The translations under genes were made by a program, and so were the position numbers. 20,621 nt of DNA from assembly GCA_964587515.1 (NCBI GenBank), contig CAZPMO010000084.1:1-20621 (forward strand), in the 5' to 3' direction. This document shows, one piece after another, positions 8,201-15,905 of this stretch. Numbering within the stretch: position 1 is the first letter of the stretch; each line of letters begins with the position of its first letter. Under the pieces are notes generated by a model. That model was given only the letters and a program-made list of their open reading frames with translations, searched no databases and was not told the origin of the DNA. The stretch is from CAZPMO01 sp964587515. Its GTDB lineage: Bacteria; Pseudomonadota; Alphaproteobacteria; MPNO01.

Positions 8201-8229
8201 ATATTGCGGCATCGCCCGGCCGCGCTCAA
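8201..8229 (-). promoter_or_regulatory. Candidate promoter of the SDR gene
   Basis: On the minus strand TTGAGC (8229-8224) and CAATAT (8206-8201) are separated by 17 bases. They place the transcription start about 25-30 bases before the chosen ATG at 8170. Prediction from consensus only. Confidence 0.4.
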
Positions 8230-8292
8230 GCCCGGCCTTGACCGGATGCGTCCGCACGGCCACGCTAACGGCGCCGGGAAAAAGGAGCAGTC

Positions 8293-9240
8293 ATGGGCAC
8301 GATCGACCTGACCAATGCCGAGCAACCGACGCGGGCACGCGTCGGCGGGCAGAACGCCTCGCGCGCGGCGAAGTTCCGGGGGCGCATGCCTCCCTCGGCG
8401 CGGCGCAGCGTCTTCATCCGCGACCATATCCTGGGGCCGAGGCGCGACACGCCGGTGAATCCCGAGCGCACCGAGATCGAGGACACGGCCCGCGCGACGC
8501 GCTTCGTGAAGGATTTCGTCCTTGCCGGCGGCGTTGATGCGGTGGGCATCGCCGACTATGACCGGCGGCTCGAATTCACCCAGGCCGAGGATAACGACCA
8601 CACCCGCGTGATCGTGTTCGCCATGCGCATGAAATACGATTTCATGGCCGATATCGGCCCCGATTCCCAGGAAGAGGTGCACCGGGTCTATCACGCACTC
8701 GACGATCTCGGCGTGCGCCTGGCCCATCAGATCGGCGCGTTCGGCTACGCCGCGCGCATGCAGCCCAATGGCGGCGACATCCCGATCGTGCCGTTCGCCT
8801 GGCTCGCGGGGCTCGGCGAGCTTGGCAAGCACGGTTCGCTGATCTCGCCCGAGCTTGGCTCGTCGTTCCGATTGTGCGCGGTCACCACCGACATGCCGCT
8901 CGAGATCGACGGGCCCCAGGATTACGGCATCGACGAGATCTGCACGAGCTGCAATATCTGTTCGCGCTTCTGCCCGGGCGATGCGATCCGCGACGAAAAG
9001 CAGGAAATCAAAGGTCTCACGCGCTGGCTCATCGACACCCCGGAATGCGAGCCCTGGTTTCACAAACTCTACGGCTGCAAGATCTGCCTGATGGTGTGCC
9101 CCTATAACGCGCGCGGCAATTTCCGCGAACAATACAAGCCGATCGCCAAGGACATCCGCGACGCCAAGACCGCCGAGGGCCTGTTAAAGCTGATCGAAAG
9201 CCGCACGGAATTCAGCTACGAGGAAATCGACGAGGAGTAG
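8293..9240 (+). CDS. Reductive dehalogenase/QueG-like 4Fe-4S protein
   Basis: A 315-residue protein resembling the C-terminal half of reductive dehalogenases and epoxyqueuosine reductase, both corrinoid plus iron-sulfur enzymes. Two cluster motifs are visible: CTSCNICSRFCPGDAI (C217, C220, C223, C227) and CKICLMVCPYN (C262, C265, C269, with C252 nearby). Upstream of them, GELGKHGSLISPELGSSFRL (175-194) matches the segment that in these families lies next to the corrinoid. There is no Tat signal and no membrane anchor gene beside it, so it is probably cytoplasmic rather than a respiratory dehalogenase. AAGGAG sits five bases before the ATG. QueG itself has a different N-terminus and this is not obviously QueG. 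Its reaction is unknown. Confidence 0.68.
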   Translation: MGTIDLTNAEQPTRARVGGQNASRAAKFRGRMPPSARRSVFIRDHILGPRRDTPVNPERTEIEDTARATRFVKDFVLAGGVDAVGIADYDRRLEFTQAEDNDHTRVIVFAMRMKYDFMADIGPDSQEEVHRVYHALDDLGVRLAHQIGAFGYAARMQPNGGDIPIVPFAWLAGLGELGKHGSLISPELGSSFRLCAVTTDMPLEIDGPQDYGIDEICTSCNICSRFCPGDAIRDEKQEIKGLTRWLIDTPECEPWFHKLYGCKICLMVCPYNARGNFREQYKPIAKDIRDAKTAEGLLKLIESRTEFSYEEIDEE

Positions 9241-9244
9241 GGTC

Positions 9245-9883
9245 CTAAACCTTGTCCGGCTGGGCGTCGGGGCCGGCGTCGATGAAGGGTTGCAGCTTCA
9301 TACAGTTCTCGAAGATCGCCTTCAGACGCGGATAATCGCCGGTCGGGCAGTTGAAGCGCTGGGCGTTGAAGACCTGGGGCACCAGGCAGATGTCGGCCAT
9401 GGACACCTGATCGCCGTGGCAGAAGCGGCCCGCGAGGCCGCGCTCGCCCAGCAGCGCCTCGAAGGCGATGAAGCCCTCGGACACCCAGTGCGCATACCAG
9501 GCGTTGCGCGCGGCCTCGTCCTGGCCGAGTTCGTTCTCCAGGTATTTCAGCACGCGAATGTTGTTCAGCGGATGAATCTCGCAGCCGATGATCTGCGACA
9601 TCGCCCGCACATAGGCGCGCGCTTCGGGTGATTTCGGCAGCACCGGCGGCTCGGGATGGGTCTCGTCGAGATATTCGATGGTGGCCATGGACTGGATCAG
9701 CACCTCGTCGCCGTCGACCAGCGTCGGCACCAGACGTTGTGGATTGACCGCCGCGAACTCCGCCTCGCGATGCTCCATCTTGGGCAGGCTCACAATCACC
9801 GGATCATAGGCCAGCCCCTTGACGTTCATGGCGATGCGCATGCGAAAGGCCGCCGACGACCGGAAAAAAGTGTAAAGCTTCAT
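9245..9883 (-). CDS. maiA: Maleylacetoacetate isomerase-like zeta-class glutathione S-transferase
   Basis: Glutathione-dependent isomerase fold, 212 residues, the usual size for MaiA, which turns maleylacetoacetate into fumarylacetoacetate in tyrosine breakdown. The N-terminal thioredoxin-like domain holds RSSAAFRMRIAMNVKG, the VNPQRLVPTL cis-Pro segment and QSMATIEYLDET. The helical domain has the MADICLVPQVFNAQRF segment typical of the zeta class. The zeta signature SSCxxxRVR is altered: Ala11 replaces the cysteine, while Ser9, Ser10 and Arg16 remain. ATG 9883 follows GGAGGCGGGAC; the in-frame ATG at 9916 is less likely. Fumarylacetoacetase and homogentisate dioxygenase genes are absent nearby, so the true substrate may differ. 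Confidence 0.82.
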   Translation of the reverse strand: MKLYTFFRSSAAFRMRIAMNVKGLAYDPVIVSLPKMEHREAEFAAVNPQRLVPTLVDGDEVLIQSMATIEYLDETHPEPPVLPKSPEARAYVRAMSQIIGCEIHPLNNIRVLKYLENELGQDEAARNAWYAHWVSEGFIAFEALLGERGLAGRFCHGDQVSMADICLVPQVFNAQRFNCPTGDYPRLKAIFENCMKLQPFIDAGPDAQPDKV

Positions 9884-9922
9884 GTCCCGCCTCCATTGTT
9901 CGTTTTGTGGGGACACTGATTA

Positions 9923-9976
9923 GCGCAAAGCGCCGCGCCGCGCAAAGAAAGCGCCGCATCGCGCAAAGCGGGCGCG
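9923..9976. repeat. Imperfect GCGCAAAG-based tandem repeat
   Basis: GCGCAAAG occurs at 9923, 9940 and 9961. The first two copies are followed by GCGCCGC-type sequence, giving units of about 17 and 21 bases plus a partial third. It fills the gap between the pssA stop and the start of the GST gene. Function unknown. Confidence 0.5.
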
Positions 9977-9981
9977 TTTTC

Positions 9982-10797
9982 TCAGCCCGGCGGCGTTTCG
10001 GCTTTTTCGGTTTCCTCGGCCGGGGCGAAGTCCCGGTGCGCCATTTTGCGTTCCAGCCGACGATAGGTCACGACACTGAAGGGCAAGCTGGCGAGATAAA
10101 CCACCAGCACCGCGGTCAGCGTCGCCCACGGCGCGCCGACCGTGAAACCCGCGATCAGGCACACCAGCAGCATCACCGGCAGCACCATACGGTTGGGCAC
10201 GCGCACGCGTTTCAGCGAATAGGTCCGCATGCGGCCGACCATCAGCAGCGAAACGGCGAGGATCACCGCGCCGTTCAGCGCGACGTGGCGCGGCGTTGCG
10301 TCACCGAACTGGAAACTGAGAATCATCGGCAGCAGGACCAGCCCGGCGGCGGCGGGCGACGGAATTCCGGTGAAGTAGCGATAGGCCCAGGGCGGAGTAT
10401 CGTCCTTTTCCAGCGCGGTGTTGAAGCGCGCGAGACGGAGCGCGCAACAGACACAGAACAGGAGCGCCAGCGCCCAGCCGAGGCTGCCCGCGTTGTGCAT
10501 GGTCCAGGCGTAGACCATGACCGCCGGGGCGAGCCCGAAACTGACCAGATCGGAGAGCGAATCAAGCTCCGCGCCGAAGCTGGAGCCGACGCCGAGCAGC
10601 CGCGCCATGCCGCCGTCCAGCGTATCGAGCAGGGCGGCGATCAGGATGGAGGCGGTCGCCGCTTCCCAATTGCCGACCAGTGCGAAGCGGATCGCGGTCG
10701 CGCCGGCGCACAGTCCCAACAGGGTCAGGATGTTGGGGATCAGCTTGGTGATCGACAACTCCTTGAGCCGTTCGGCCGGGATACGTCTGTGTTTCAC
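9982..10797 (-). CDS. pssA: CDP-diacylglycerol-serine O-phosphatidyltransferase PssA
   Basis: Membrane enzyme that makes phosphatidylserine from CDP-diacylglycerol and serine, the step before decarboxylation to phosphatidylethanolamine. It has 271 residues. The CDP-alcohol phosphatidyltransferase signature D-G-x2-A-R-x8-G-x3-D-x3-D is complete: D61, G62, R66, G75, D79 and D83, within LLDTLDGGMARLLG and FGAELDSLSDLVS. Several hydrophobic helices follow, then a charged, proline-containing tail. I chose GTG 10797 (VKHRRIPAERLKEL) because GAGGAG in the end of psd lies ten bases upstream. The longer ATG start at 10932 would lie wholly inside psd. It follows psd by seven bases in one operon. Confidence 0.94.
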   Translation of the reverse strand: MKHRRIPAERLKELSITKLIPNILTLLGLCAGATAIRFALVGNWEAATASILIAALLDTLDGGMARLLGVGSSFGAELDSLSDLVSFGLAPAVMVYAWTMHNAGSLGWALALLFCVCCALRLARFNTALEKDDTPPWAYRYFTGIPSPAAAGLVLLPMILSFQFGDATPRHVALNGAVILAVSLLMVGRMRTYSLKRVRVPNRMVLPVMLLVCLIAGFTVGAPWATLTAVLVVYLASLPFSVVTYRRLERKMAHRDFAPAEETEKAETPPG

Positions 10798-10804
10798 CTG
10801 TGTT

Positions 10805-11497
10805 TTACTCCTCGGGGGCGATTGCCCGCGCGCCGAGATCGGCCAGCACCGTTTCGCCCGCCACTGTCTTCTGACCCTCCGCCACCCGCGCTTGGGCGCC
10901 GGGCGGCAGGTAGACATCGAGCCGGCTGCCAAAGCGGATTATACCGTATCGCTCACCGGTTCGCACAGCTTCGTCCTGGCTGAGATAGCACTTGATGCGC
11001 CGCGCGACCAGCCCCGCGATCTGCACCACGGCGAGATCGCGAGTCTCATCGTCGGCGGTATTCTCGGGATCGCCCTCGGGACGAATGCGGACCCCCATGC
11101 GTTCGTTATGTTCGCTGGCCTTGTCGAACGAGGCGTTGATGAATTTCCCGGGCCGATAGGCCAGCGCCACCACCCGGCCGGCACACGGTATGCGGTTCAC
11201 ATGGACGTTGAAGACGTTCATGAAGATGCTGATGCGGGTTCGCGGCGTCTCGCCCATGCCAAGCTCAGGCGGCGGCGGCGCGGCGACGATGGGCAGCACA
11301 CGGCCGTCGGCCGGGGCGATCACCAGATCCGCGCCCGGCGGCGTCGCGCGCTCGGGATCGCGGAAGAACCAGACGCACCAGCCGGTCAGGATCACCCCCA
11401 GCCACCCCAGCGGGACGGCCAGGAAGAACACGGCAATGGTGAGCGCGGCGAACAGGCCGATGAACGGCCAGCCCTCGCGGTGGACGCGGAAACTCAT
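10805..11497 (-). CDS. psd: Phosphatidylserine decarboxylase proenzyme, short form
   Basis: Pyruvoyl enzyme that decarboxylates phosphatidylserine to phosphatidylethanolamine at the inner membrane. It has 230 residues, matching the short class found in many alphaproteobacteria. A hydrophobic N-terminal region (PFIGLFAALTIAVFFLAVPL and the next helix, to about residue 45) precedes VWFFRDPER, APADGRV (61-67) and FMNVFNVHVNR (92-102). The self-cleavage site is Gly190-Ser191 in IRFGSRLDVYLP, where Ser191 would become the pyruvoyl group. There is a slightly acidic insertion around 138-153 (RPEGDPENTADDETRD). ATG 11497 is used; upstream in-frame codons to 11671 are shadow. It is the first gene of psd-pssA. 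Confidence 0.94.
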   Translation of the reverse strand: MSFRVHREGWPFIGLFAALTIAVFFLAVPLGWLGVILTGWCVWFFRDPERATPPGADLVIAPADGRVLPIVAAPPPPELGMGETPRTRISIFMNVFNVHVNRIPCAGRVVALAYRPGKFINASFDKASEHNERMGVRIRPEGDPENTADDETRDLAVVQIAGLVARRIKCYLSQDEAVRTGERYGIIRFGSRLDVYLPPGAQARVAEGQKTVAGETVLADLGARAIAPEE

Positions 11498-11527
11498 GCG
11501 CCGGAAACTATGTGTTTTTCTGAAATC

Positions 11528-11547
11528 GCGCCACGTTTTCGTGGCGC
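11528..11547 (-). terminator. Strong hairpin after the first LLM gene
   Basis: GCGCCACG and CGTGGCGC pair perfectly (8 bp) around a four-base loop, starting six bases after the LLM stop at 11553. On the minus strand the stem is followed by GATTTC, only a short T run. It probably ends the epimerase-LLM transcript ahead of psd. Confidence 0.55.
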
Positions 11548-11552
11548 TTCGC

Positions 11553-12611
11553 TCAGGTCCCGGCGAAGCGCGGCATGACTTTCTCGGAGAACAGGCGCAT
11601 GGAGCGTTCGGCCGCCGCGTAGTCGGTACGGTGGGGCAGGATGTGGAGCGAGGCGGTATCGACGCCGCCAATGCTGCCGAGATAATCCGCCATGGTCTCG
11701 CTGACCTCGTCGGGCGCCCCCACCCAGGCGATGCCGCGCGCCACCTGGTTGTCGAACGAATCCTCCCTGAGCGCCGCGATCAGCTTATCGTAACCCGGAT
11801 AGTCGGTGGTGCTGGCGCCCTTGAGCCAGCCCGAGGACGCCTCTGCCAGCGAGGCGAGATAACCGTCGAGATTGGGCTGGAAGTCGCGCCGAGCGACCGC
11901 GCCGTCCTCGTTCACATGCATCGAAAACGACAGCATCACGGTTCCTTCGCCGGCATGGCCGGCGGCGCGCCAGGCATCGCGATAGGCGCCGATCAGTTCC
12001 GCCATCGCGCCGCCCGCCATGGGAATCGCCATGACCGAATAGCCGTTGCGCCCGGCGGTCTCGAACGATTCGCGGGACGCGAACGCCGCCACCCAGAAGG
12101 GCGGACGCGGCGTCTGGGTCGGACGCGGCAGCGAGGTGACGTTCTGGAAGGAATGGAAGCGGCCCTCGCGGGTGACGCTCTCCTCGGTCAGCAGGCGGTC
12201 GATCTGGGCCACGCCCTCGTCGAACCGCGCCCGGCTTTCGTCGAGACTGATGCCGAAGGTCTCGAACTCGTGGGGCAGAAACGCGCGTGCGAACCCGACA
12301 TCGAGCCGGCCGCCCGCGATCGCATCCAGCATGCCGATTTCGCCGGCGAGCTTCAGCGGATTGTTGAAAATGGGCAGCACCGCGCCGGTCACCATGCGCG
12401 CCTTCGCCGAGCGTTGCGACGCGGCGGCGAGGAAAACGATCGGGTTGGGGCTGTAGCCGCCGTAAGGGTGGAAATAATGTTCCACGGTGCGGACATGGGA
12501 ATAGCCCAGCTCGTCGCACAGCCCGACCAGCCTCAGCGCCTCGTCCCAATATTGCTCGGCCGATTTGTCGGCCGGCGCGCAGCTCGGAAAGAAATTAAGG
12601 CCGAATTTCAT
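11553..12611 (-). CDS. LLM class flavin-dependent oxidoreductase (copy 1)
   Basis: A 352-residue bacterial-luciferase-like protein, a family of FMN-dependent monooxygenases or F420-dependent enzymes. Typical features are an N-terminal beta strand MKFGLNFFP, EHYFHPYGGYSPNPIVFLAA (44-63), the conserved TGAVLPIFNNPLKLAGE (75-91) with the non-prolyl cis peptide region, and GRLDVGFARAFLPHEF (101-116). It is clearly paralogous to the protein at 14800-15855, with long identical runs and the same length. It begins nine bases after the epimerase stop, with no clear ribosome site, suggesting coupled translation. No flavin reductase gene is in view. Its substrate is unknown; pairing with a sugar epimerase looks accidental rather than functional. 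Confidence 0.87.
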   Translation of the reverse strand: MKFGLNFFPSCAPADKSAEQYWDEALRLVGLCDELGYSHVRTVEHYFHPYGGYSPNPIVFLAAASQRSAKARMVTGAVLPIFNNPLKLAGEIGMLDAIAGGRLDVGFARAFLPHEFETFGISLDESRARFDEGVAQIDRLLTEESVTREGRFHSFQNVTSLPRPTQTPRPPFWVAAFASRESFETAGRNGYSVMAIPMAGGAMAELIGAYRDAWRAAGHAGEGTVMLSFSMHVNEDGAVARRDFQPNLDGYLASLAEASSGWLKGASTTDYPGYDKLIAALREDSFDNQVARGIAWVGAPDEVSETMADYLGSIGGVDTASLHILPHRTDYAAAERSMRLFSEKVMPRFAGT

Positions 12612-12620
12612 CGCGACGGG

Positions 12621-13595
12621 TCAACCGTGATAGCTCTTGTACCACTCGACGAAATTCGGAATGCCGATTTCGATCGGCGTCGTGGGTTCGAAGCCCAGAT
12701 CGCGGTTGATCGCGGTGATATCGGCATAGGTTTCCTTCACGTCGCCCATCTGCATGGGCTGGAAATCGATCTCGGCCTTCTTGCCGAGCGCGTCTTCCAG
12801 CACCTCGATCATGCGCATCAGCCGCTCGCTGTTATTGTTGCCGATATTGTAGACCCGATGCGGCGCGGCGTTGGCGCCGTCGGGCGGGTTGTCGAGCGAG
12901 GCGATCACGCCGGTCACGATGTCGTCTATATAGGTGAAATCGCGCATCATGTCGCCGTTATTGAATACCGGTATCGGGCGGCCCTCGGTAATCGCCTTGG
13001 TGAAAATATAAAGCGCCATGTCGGGCCGGCCCCAGGGGCCATAGACGGTGAAGAAGCGCAGCCCGGTCTGCGGGATTCCATAGAGATGGCTGTAGCTGTG
13101 GCTCATATGCTCGTCGGCCTTCTTGGTCGCCGCATAGAGCGAGACCGGCGAATCGGTGCGGTCCTCGACCGCGAACGGCAACTTGGTGTTGCCGCCGTAG
13201 ACCGAGCTTGAGCTGGCATAAACCAGATGCGCGAAGCCCGGCATGTGGCGGCACAGCTCCAGGATAGACATGTGGCCGACCAGATTGGCGCGCACATAGG
13301 CGAACGGATGATCCAGCGAATAGCGCACCCCGGCCTGGGCCGCGAGATGGATTGCCCGGTCGACATTGGGCAGCGATTTGCCCAGCGCCGCGATCTCCTC
13401 GTGTTCCGCGATGTCCATGCGGTGAAAGGTGAAATTGGGCTTTTCCAGCAACTGGTCGAGGCGCGCCTGTTTCAGCGCCACGTCATAGTAATCGTTGAGA
13501 TTATCGATCCCGACGACCTCGTCGCCCCGGGCCAGCAGCCTCAGGCTGGTATGATAACCGATGAAACCGGCCGCGCCGGTCAGCAGAACCGCCAT
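12621..13595 (-). CDS. UDP-glucuronate 4-epimerase-like NAD-dependent epimerase
   Basis: Extended SDR enzyme of 324 residues that most resembles UDP-glucuronate 4-epimerases (LpsL/Cap1J type), which make UDP-galacturonate for lipopolysaccharide or capsule. The NAD motif GAAGFIG is at 7-13, followed by the family-specific IDNLNDYYDVALK. ASSSSVYGGNTKLPF near 127-141 and the catalytic Tyr154-Lys158 pair in YAATKKADEHM follow. RFFTVYGPWGRPDMA supports this subfamily over GalE. ATG 13595 is preferred because GGAAGA lies just upstream; ATG 13607 would add four residues. It diverges from the chimeric glycosyltransferase ORF and precedes LLM copy 1. It may be a remnant of a surface polysaccharide locus. 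Confidence 0.88.
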   Translation of the reverse strand: MAVLLTGAAGFIGYHTSLRLLARGDEVVGIDNLNDYYDVALKQARLDQLLEKPNFTFHRMDIAEHEEIAALGKSLPNVDRAIHLAAQAGVRYSLDHPFAYVRANLVGHMSILELCRHMPGFAHLVYASSSSVYGGNTKLPFAVEDRTDSPVSLYAATKKADEHMSHSYSHLYGIPQTGLRFFTVYGPWGRPDMALYIFTKAITEGRPIPVFNNGDMMRDFTYIDDIVTGVIASLDNPPDGANAAPHRVYNIGNNNSERLMRMIEVLEDALGKKAEIDFQPMQMGDVKETYADITAINRDLGFEPTTPIEIGIPNFVEWYKSYHG

Positions 13596-13716
13596 TGTTC
13601 TTCCCATGACCCCGAAGGCGTCAACACAGACTTATCACGAACCCACGGAAATTAAAGGCCGGACAAAAATATTTCGTAAATGCTTCGTTAGGCCGGATGC
13701 GCCGAATTATTAACGG

Positions 13717-14787
13717 GTGATTCACCCTCGCTGCATAGAACTTCATCCCAAGCAAAACGAAATTTCACATCGAAATCCGATGAGATCAGTGCAAACTTTA
13801 CCATCAAACGACCGCGGTGTTTTACTATCCAAGAATACGATCGGGTTTTTATTCATCTCTATCCAAGTATTTTTTGTCTGTTATACCTTTCCCATAGAAG
13901 ACCTTCTCAATTCCACTCCTCTTTTCACCGTGGATTCGCCTTTTCATTGGTACAATATCGTTCTTTCATCCAATTTCTTCTCAGCGGGCGCCCTGATTGG
14001 TTACACGCTGTCGATTATGCACGAACTGCACGCGGTAGATCCCAATATCGCAGTGGTCGACCTGAGCAGAAATTTCGGTAAGGAAATTGCCACGACCGCG
14101 GGAATAGACCATGCAAAGGGCGATGCCCTTGTGGTTATCGATGCCGATTTACAGGACCCCCCAGAACTCATTGAAGAGATGATCGGGGGCTGGCGCGAGG
14201 GCTATGACGTCGTCTATGCGCAGCGTCTTACGCGTGACGGCGAGACTTGGGTCAAGAGAAAATCCGCTGAATGGTTTTACAAGGTGATGCAAAAACTGGG
14301 TCCGGTCACCATGCCCCCAAATACGGGCGATTTCCGGCTTATGAGCCGACCCGCGATCGACGCGATCCGCATGTTCCCCGAACAACATCGCTTCATGAAA
14401 GGCCTCTTCGCCTGGATCGGATTCAGCCAGAAGGCGGTGCATTATACGGTTGTGGATTTTCTTATTTTCGCGGTCTTGAGCGCCGGGCTCGACTTTAATG
14501 TCGTGCTCGCGAACGTCATCGCATTTTCAGTGGCTGTGACGAACAGTTTCGTCCTTAATCATCGATTTACCTTCGGGAACAGGTTCGACGGCGATTTCAT
14601 TTCGGCTTACTTCAAATTCGTTTTCGTAAACACGGGCGGGCTTGCGATTTCGACCGCCACGGTCTATCTGCTCGACGGAATAGTGCCGGCCCTGATAAGC
14701 AAGTTGGTCGCCATCGCGCTGACACTGTTTACGAGCTATTTCGCAAGCCATTTTTTTATTTATCGAACACGGACGAAACGCGGCTAG
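13717..14787 (+). CDS. Chimeric ORF: membrane-protein fragment + truncated GT2 + truncated GtrA (probable pseudogene)
   Basis: One uninterrupted 356-codon frame holds three pieces. Residues 1 to about 97 are AT-rich and carry a hydrophobic helix (IGFLFISIQVFFVCYTF) followed by FTVDSPFHWYNIVLSSNFFS, like the N-terminus of a large polytopic glycosyltransferase or polysaccharide membrane protein. About 98-241 is the middle of a GT2 dolichyl-phosphate mannose synthase-like enzyme: LSRNFGKEIATTAG, DADLQDPPELI with the DxD metal site, and GDFRLMSR. Its N-terminal nucleotide-binding DDGS strand and C-terminal helices are gone. About 242-356 is GtrA, missing its first helix but keeping LNHRFTF and the later helices. 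Junctions lie near 14002-14010 and 14434-14443. The frame opens at GTG 13717; ATG 13780 is an alternative. No enzyme here should be functional as read. Confidence 0.65.
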   Translation: MIHPRCIELHPKQNEISHRNPMRSVQTLPSNDRGVLLSKNTIGFLFISIQVFFVCYTFPIEDLLNSTPLFTVDSPFHWYNIVLSSNFFSAGALIGYTLSIMHELHAVDPNIAVVDLSRNFGKEIATTAGIDHAKGDALVVIDADLQDPPELIEEMIGGWREGYDVVYAQRLTRDGETWVKRKSAEWFYKVMQKLGPVTMPPNTGDFRLMSRPAIDAIRMFPEQHRFMKGLFAWIGFSQKAVHYTVVDFLIFAVLSAGLDFNVVLANVIAFSVAVTNSFVLNHRFTFGNRFDGDFISAYFKFVFVNTGGLAISTATVYLLDGIVPALISKLVAIALTLFTSYFASHFFIYRTRTKRG

Positions 14788-14799
14788 GCATTACCCCCC

Positions 14800-15855
14800 C
14801 TACCCCTTGAAATGCGGCAGGACTTTTTCGCCGAACAGGCGGACGGAATGGGCGGCGTCTTCGTAGGAAATGGTGTTGTAGTTGACCTGCAGCGAGGCGT
14901 CCTCGAAGCCGCCGACGGCCTCGTGATACTCCTCGATCTGGCGGATCAGGGCGTCCGGCGTGCCGACCCAGGCGGCGCCTTTCTCGACCTGGGACTCAAA
15001 CGTCTCCCGGTCCAGCATATCGATCAGATCGCCGTAGCCGGGGTAATCCTCGGATTTCGCGCCGCTGGTCCAGTCCGACGCCGCGTCGACGAGCAGCTTC
15101 AGATAGCGGTTCATGGGCTCGCGGGCGATGCGGATCGCCTCGTCGGGATCCTCGTGGCAATACATGTGGAAGGCCAGCATCACGCGGCCGTCGCCGGGAT
15201 GGCCGGCGTTCCGCCACGCCTCGCGATAGGCGCTGATGAGATCCGACATGGCGCCGCCGCCGATCGGGATCGCCATGATCCAGTTGCCGAGCTTGCCGGC
15301 TTTTTCGAACGAGGCCGGCGTGCCGAACGCGGCCGTCCAGAACGGCATGTTGGGCTGCTGGGTCGAGCGCGGCAGCGAGGTCACGTTCCGGTAGCTGTGG
15401 AACTGACCCTCCTCGGTGACGTCCTCCTCCGCGAGCAGCCGGCGCACCTGGGCCATGCCCTCGTCGAAGCGGGCCACGCTCTCGTCGAGATCGACGCCGA
15501 AACGGGAATATTCCTGCGGCAGGAAGGCGCGCGCGAAGCCGGCCTCGGCGCGACCCTGGGAAATCGCGTCGAGCATGGCGAATTCGCCGGCCAGCTTCAG
15601 CGGATTGTTGAACACCGGCAGCACCGCGCCGGTCACCAGTCGCGCCTTCTTGGTGCGCTGCGCCGCGGCCGCGAGGAACACGATCGGATTGGGGCTGTAG
15701 CCGCCATAGGGGTGAAAATAATGCTCCACCGAACGCAGGCTTGAGTAGCCGTACTCATCCATCAGATCGACGAGCTTCAGGCTTTCATTGAAATAATCCT
15801 CGCCCGATTTTTCGGCCGGCCCCACGCAGGGAAAGAACTGCAATCCGAATTCCAT
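14800..15855 (-). CDS. LLM class flavin-dependent oxidoreductase (copy 2)
   Basis: A 351-residue luciferase-like flavin oxidoreductase, paralogue of the gene at 11553-12611; roughly three residues in five match by eye. Shared blocks include VEHYFHPYGGYSPNPIVFLA, TGAVLPVFNNPLKLAGE, GFARAFLPQEY and YRNVTSLPRSTQ. AAAGGAGT lies one base from an ATG at 15861 and seven bases from the ATG at 15855; the second spacing is the workable one, so 15855 is chosen. It is the third gene of the operon that begins with the molybdopterin transhydroxylase-like subunit, 50 bases after the beta subunit stop. That suggests it acts in the same pathway. Substrate and reductase partner are unknown. Confidence 0.88.
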   Translation of the reverse strand: MEFGLQFFPCVGPAEKSGEDYFNESLKLVDLMDEYGYSSLRSVEHYFHPYGGYSPNPIVFLAAAAQRTKKARLVTGAVLPVFNNPLKLAGEFAMLDAISQGRAEAGFARAFLPQEYSRFGVDLDESVARFDEGMAQVRRLLAEEDVTEEGQFHSYRNVTSLPRSTQQPNMPFWTAAFGTPASFEKAGKLGNWIMAIPIGGGAMSDLISAYREAWRNAGHPGDGRVMLAFHMYCHEDPDEAIRIAREPMNRYLKLLVDAASDWTSGAKSEDYPGYGDLIDMLDRETFESQVEKGAAWVGTPDALIRQIEEYHEAVGGFEDASLQVNYNTISYEDAAHSVRLFGEKVLPHFKG

Positions 15856-15905
15856 GCTCATACTCCTTTACACATACTGTGGGACGAATGCCCTGGTGGT
15901 TCGCC

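Noticed and set aside
11190..13211. 673-codon plus-strand frame across psd, LLM copy 1 and the epimerase
   Set aside because: It spans three recognisable genes on the other strand and shows no family features; an antisense shadow of high-GC coding sequence.
13652..13697. Direct repeat GGCCGGA upstream of the epimerase and chimeric ORF
   Set aside because: Only seven bases repeated twice in GC-rich DNA; expected by chance.
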